From assembly GCA_027451915.1 (NCBI GenBank), contig DAIDHU010000598.1, positions 1 through 5,935 of the forward strand: DNA of 5,935 bases, read 5' to 3'. The notes beneath the pieces were generated by a model. The model had not been told where the DNA came from. It saw nothing but the letters and a program-made list of their open reading frames with translations, and made no database searches. Of this stretch, positions 5,606 through 5,935 are shown in pieces; positions within the stretch are counted from its first letter, which is position 1; the number at the start of each line of letters is the position of its first letter. The DNA comes from Thiomonas sp. Its GTDB lineage: Bacteria; Pseudomonadota; Gammaproteobacteria; Burkholderiales; Burkholderiaceae_C. Made by a program: the position numbers and the translations under genes.

Positions 5606-5935
5606 TCAGTCGATCACCCGCTCGGTGCACATGAGCTCGGCCTCGGCGGCCATCTCCTCGCCCACCCGCGCCACGGCCTGGAATTTGTAGATGTTGCGCA
5701 TGTGCCGGGTCAGGCGCACGTCCAGCATCAGCTGGTCGCCTGGCTCCACCGGGCGCTTGAAGCGGGCGCCGTCGACGCCCACGAGGTAGTACACCGAGTC
5801 GTCCTCGGCCTGCACGTCCAGCGTGCCGAAGGCCAGGATGCCGGCGGCCTGGGCCAGCGCTTCCAGGATCAGCACCCCCGGCATGATGGGCTTCTGCGGG
5901 AAATGCCCGGTGAAGTACGGTTCGTTGAACGACAC
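5606..5935 (-). CDS. fabZ: 3-hydroxyacyl-ACP dehydratase FabZ, C-terminal part (runs off right edge)
   Basis: FabZ removes water from 3-hydroxyacyl-ACP to give trans-2-enoyl-ACP in type II fatty acid synthesis. It competes with LpxA (and LpxD) for 3-hydroxyacyl-ACP. The last 109 codons are present; about 40 N-terminal residues of the usual roughly 150 lie beyond the window. The fragment begins VSFNEPYF and continues TGHFPQKPIMPGVLILEALAQ. This holds the catalytic His (visible residue 11) and Glu (visible residue 25), spaced 14 apart as H54 and E68 of E. coli FabZ. Then comes the hot-dog fold segment GVDGARFKRPVEPGDQLML. The GTG at the window edge is an internal Val codon, not a start. lpxA follows 22 bases downstream, the usual lpxD-fabZ-lpxA-lpxB order; lpxD is expected just outside the window. 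Confidence 0.96.
   Translation of the reverse strand: MSFNEPYFTGHFPQKPIMPGVLILEALAQAAGILAFGTLDVQAEDDSVYYLVGVDGARFKRPVEPGDQLMLDVRLTRHMRNIYKFQAVARVGEEMAAEAELMCTERVID

Noticed and set aside
3004..5634. Long plus-strand open frames (285, 457 and 444 codons) opposite rnhB, lpxB and lpxA
   Set aside because: They lie fully opposite well-supported genes, have biased His/Gln/Arg/Gly composition, no recognisable domain and no matching ribosome binding sites. GC-rich codon bias keeps such frames open by chance.

Overview
The window is a very GC-rich, gene-dense piece of a Gram-negative chromosome. Six genes are complete and two are cut by the window edges. The gene order fabZ-lpxA-lpxB-rnhB-SpoU-type methyltransferase facing ppsR, with ppsR divergent from ppsA, matches what I recall of Betaproteobacteria, especially Burkholderiales. 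The LpxA stretch around residues 99-125 also looks betaproteobacterial. The genus is not determined. I see no mobile element, CRISPR array, tRNA or rRNA.

Left end (1-1132): the first codons of ppsA (phosphoenolpyruvate synthase) run leftward from 104. After a 164-base divergent intergenic region, ppsR (the bifunctional kinase/phosphorylase that switches PEP synthase off and on) runs rightward at 269-1087. The target enzyme and its regulator are therefore back to back.

Middle (1133-2212): a 353-residue protein follows ppsR by 45 bases on the same strand. It reads as a very divergent DegV (EDD-fold) protein. It keeps the family's segment order, but the residues that bind fatty acid in characterised members are replaced. 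It ends head-on against the leftward operon, with 18 bases between the two stop codons. A GC-rich hairpin there contains both stop codons in its arms.

Right part (2213-5935, all minus strand, transcribed from right to left): fabZ (partial), lpxA, lpxB, rnhB and a SpoU-family RNA methyltransferase form a tight operon. lpxA probably starts at TTG. lpxB/rnhB and rnhB/methyltransferase each overlap by ATGA. FabZ serves fatty acid elongation, and LpxA and LpxB carry out the first and a later committed step of lipid A synthesis.

Most notable points: RNase HII has Gly in place of the catalytic Glu of its DExGRG motif, one base away from Glu; the DegV-like protein lacks its ligand-binding residues; LpxA has Ile at the acyl-chain ruler position; and the two stop codons share a hairpin. 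I found no clearly new multi-gene system. The divergent DegV-like protein beside ppsR is the best candidate for undescribed biology.
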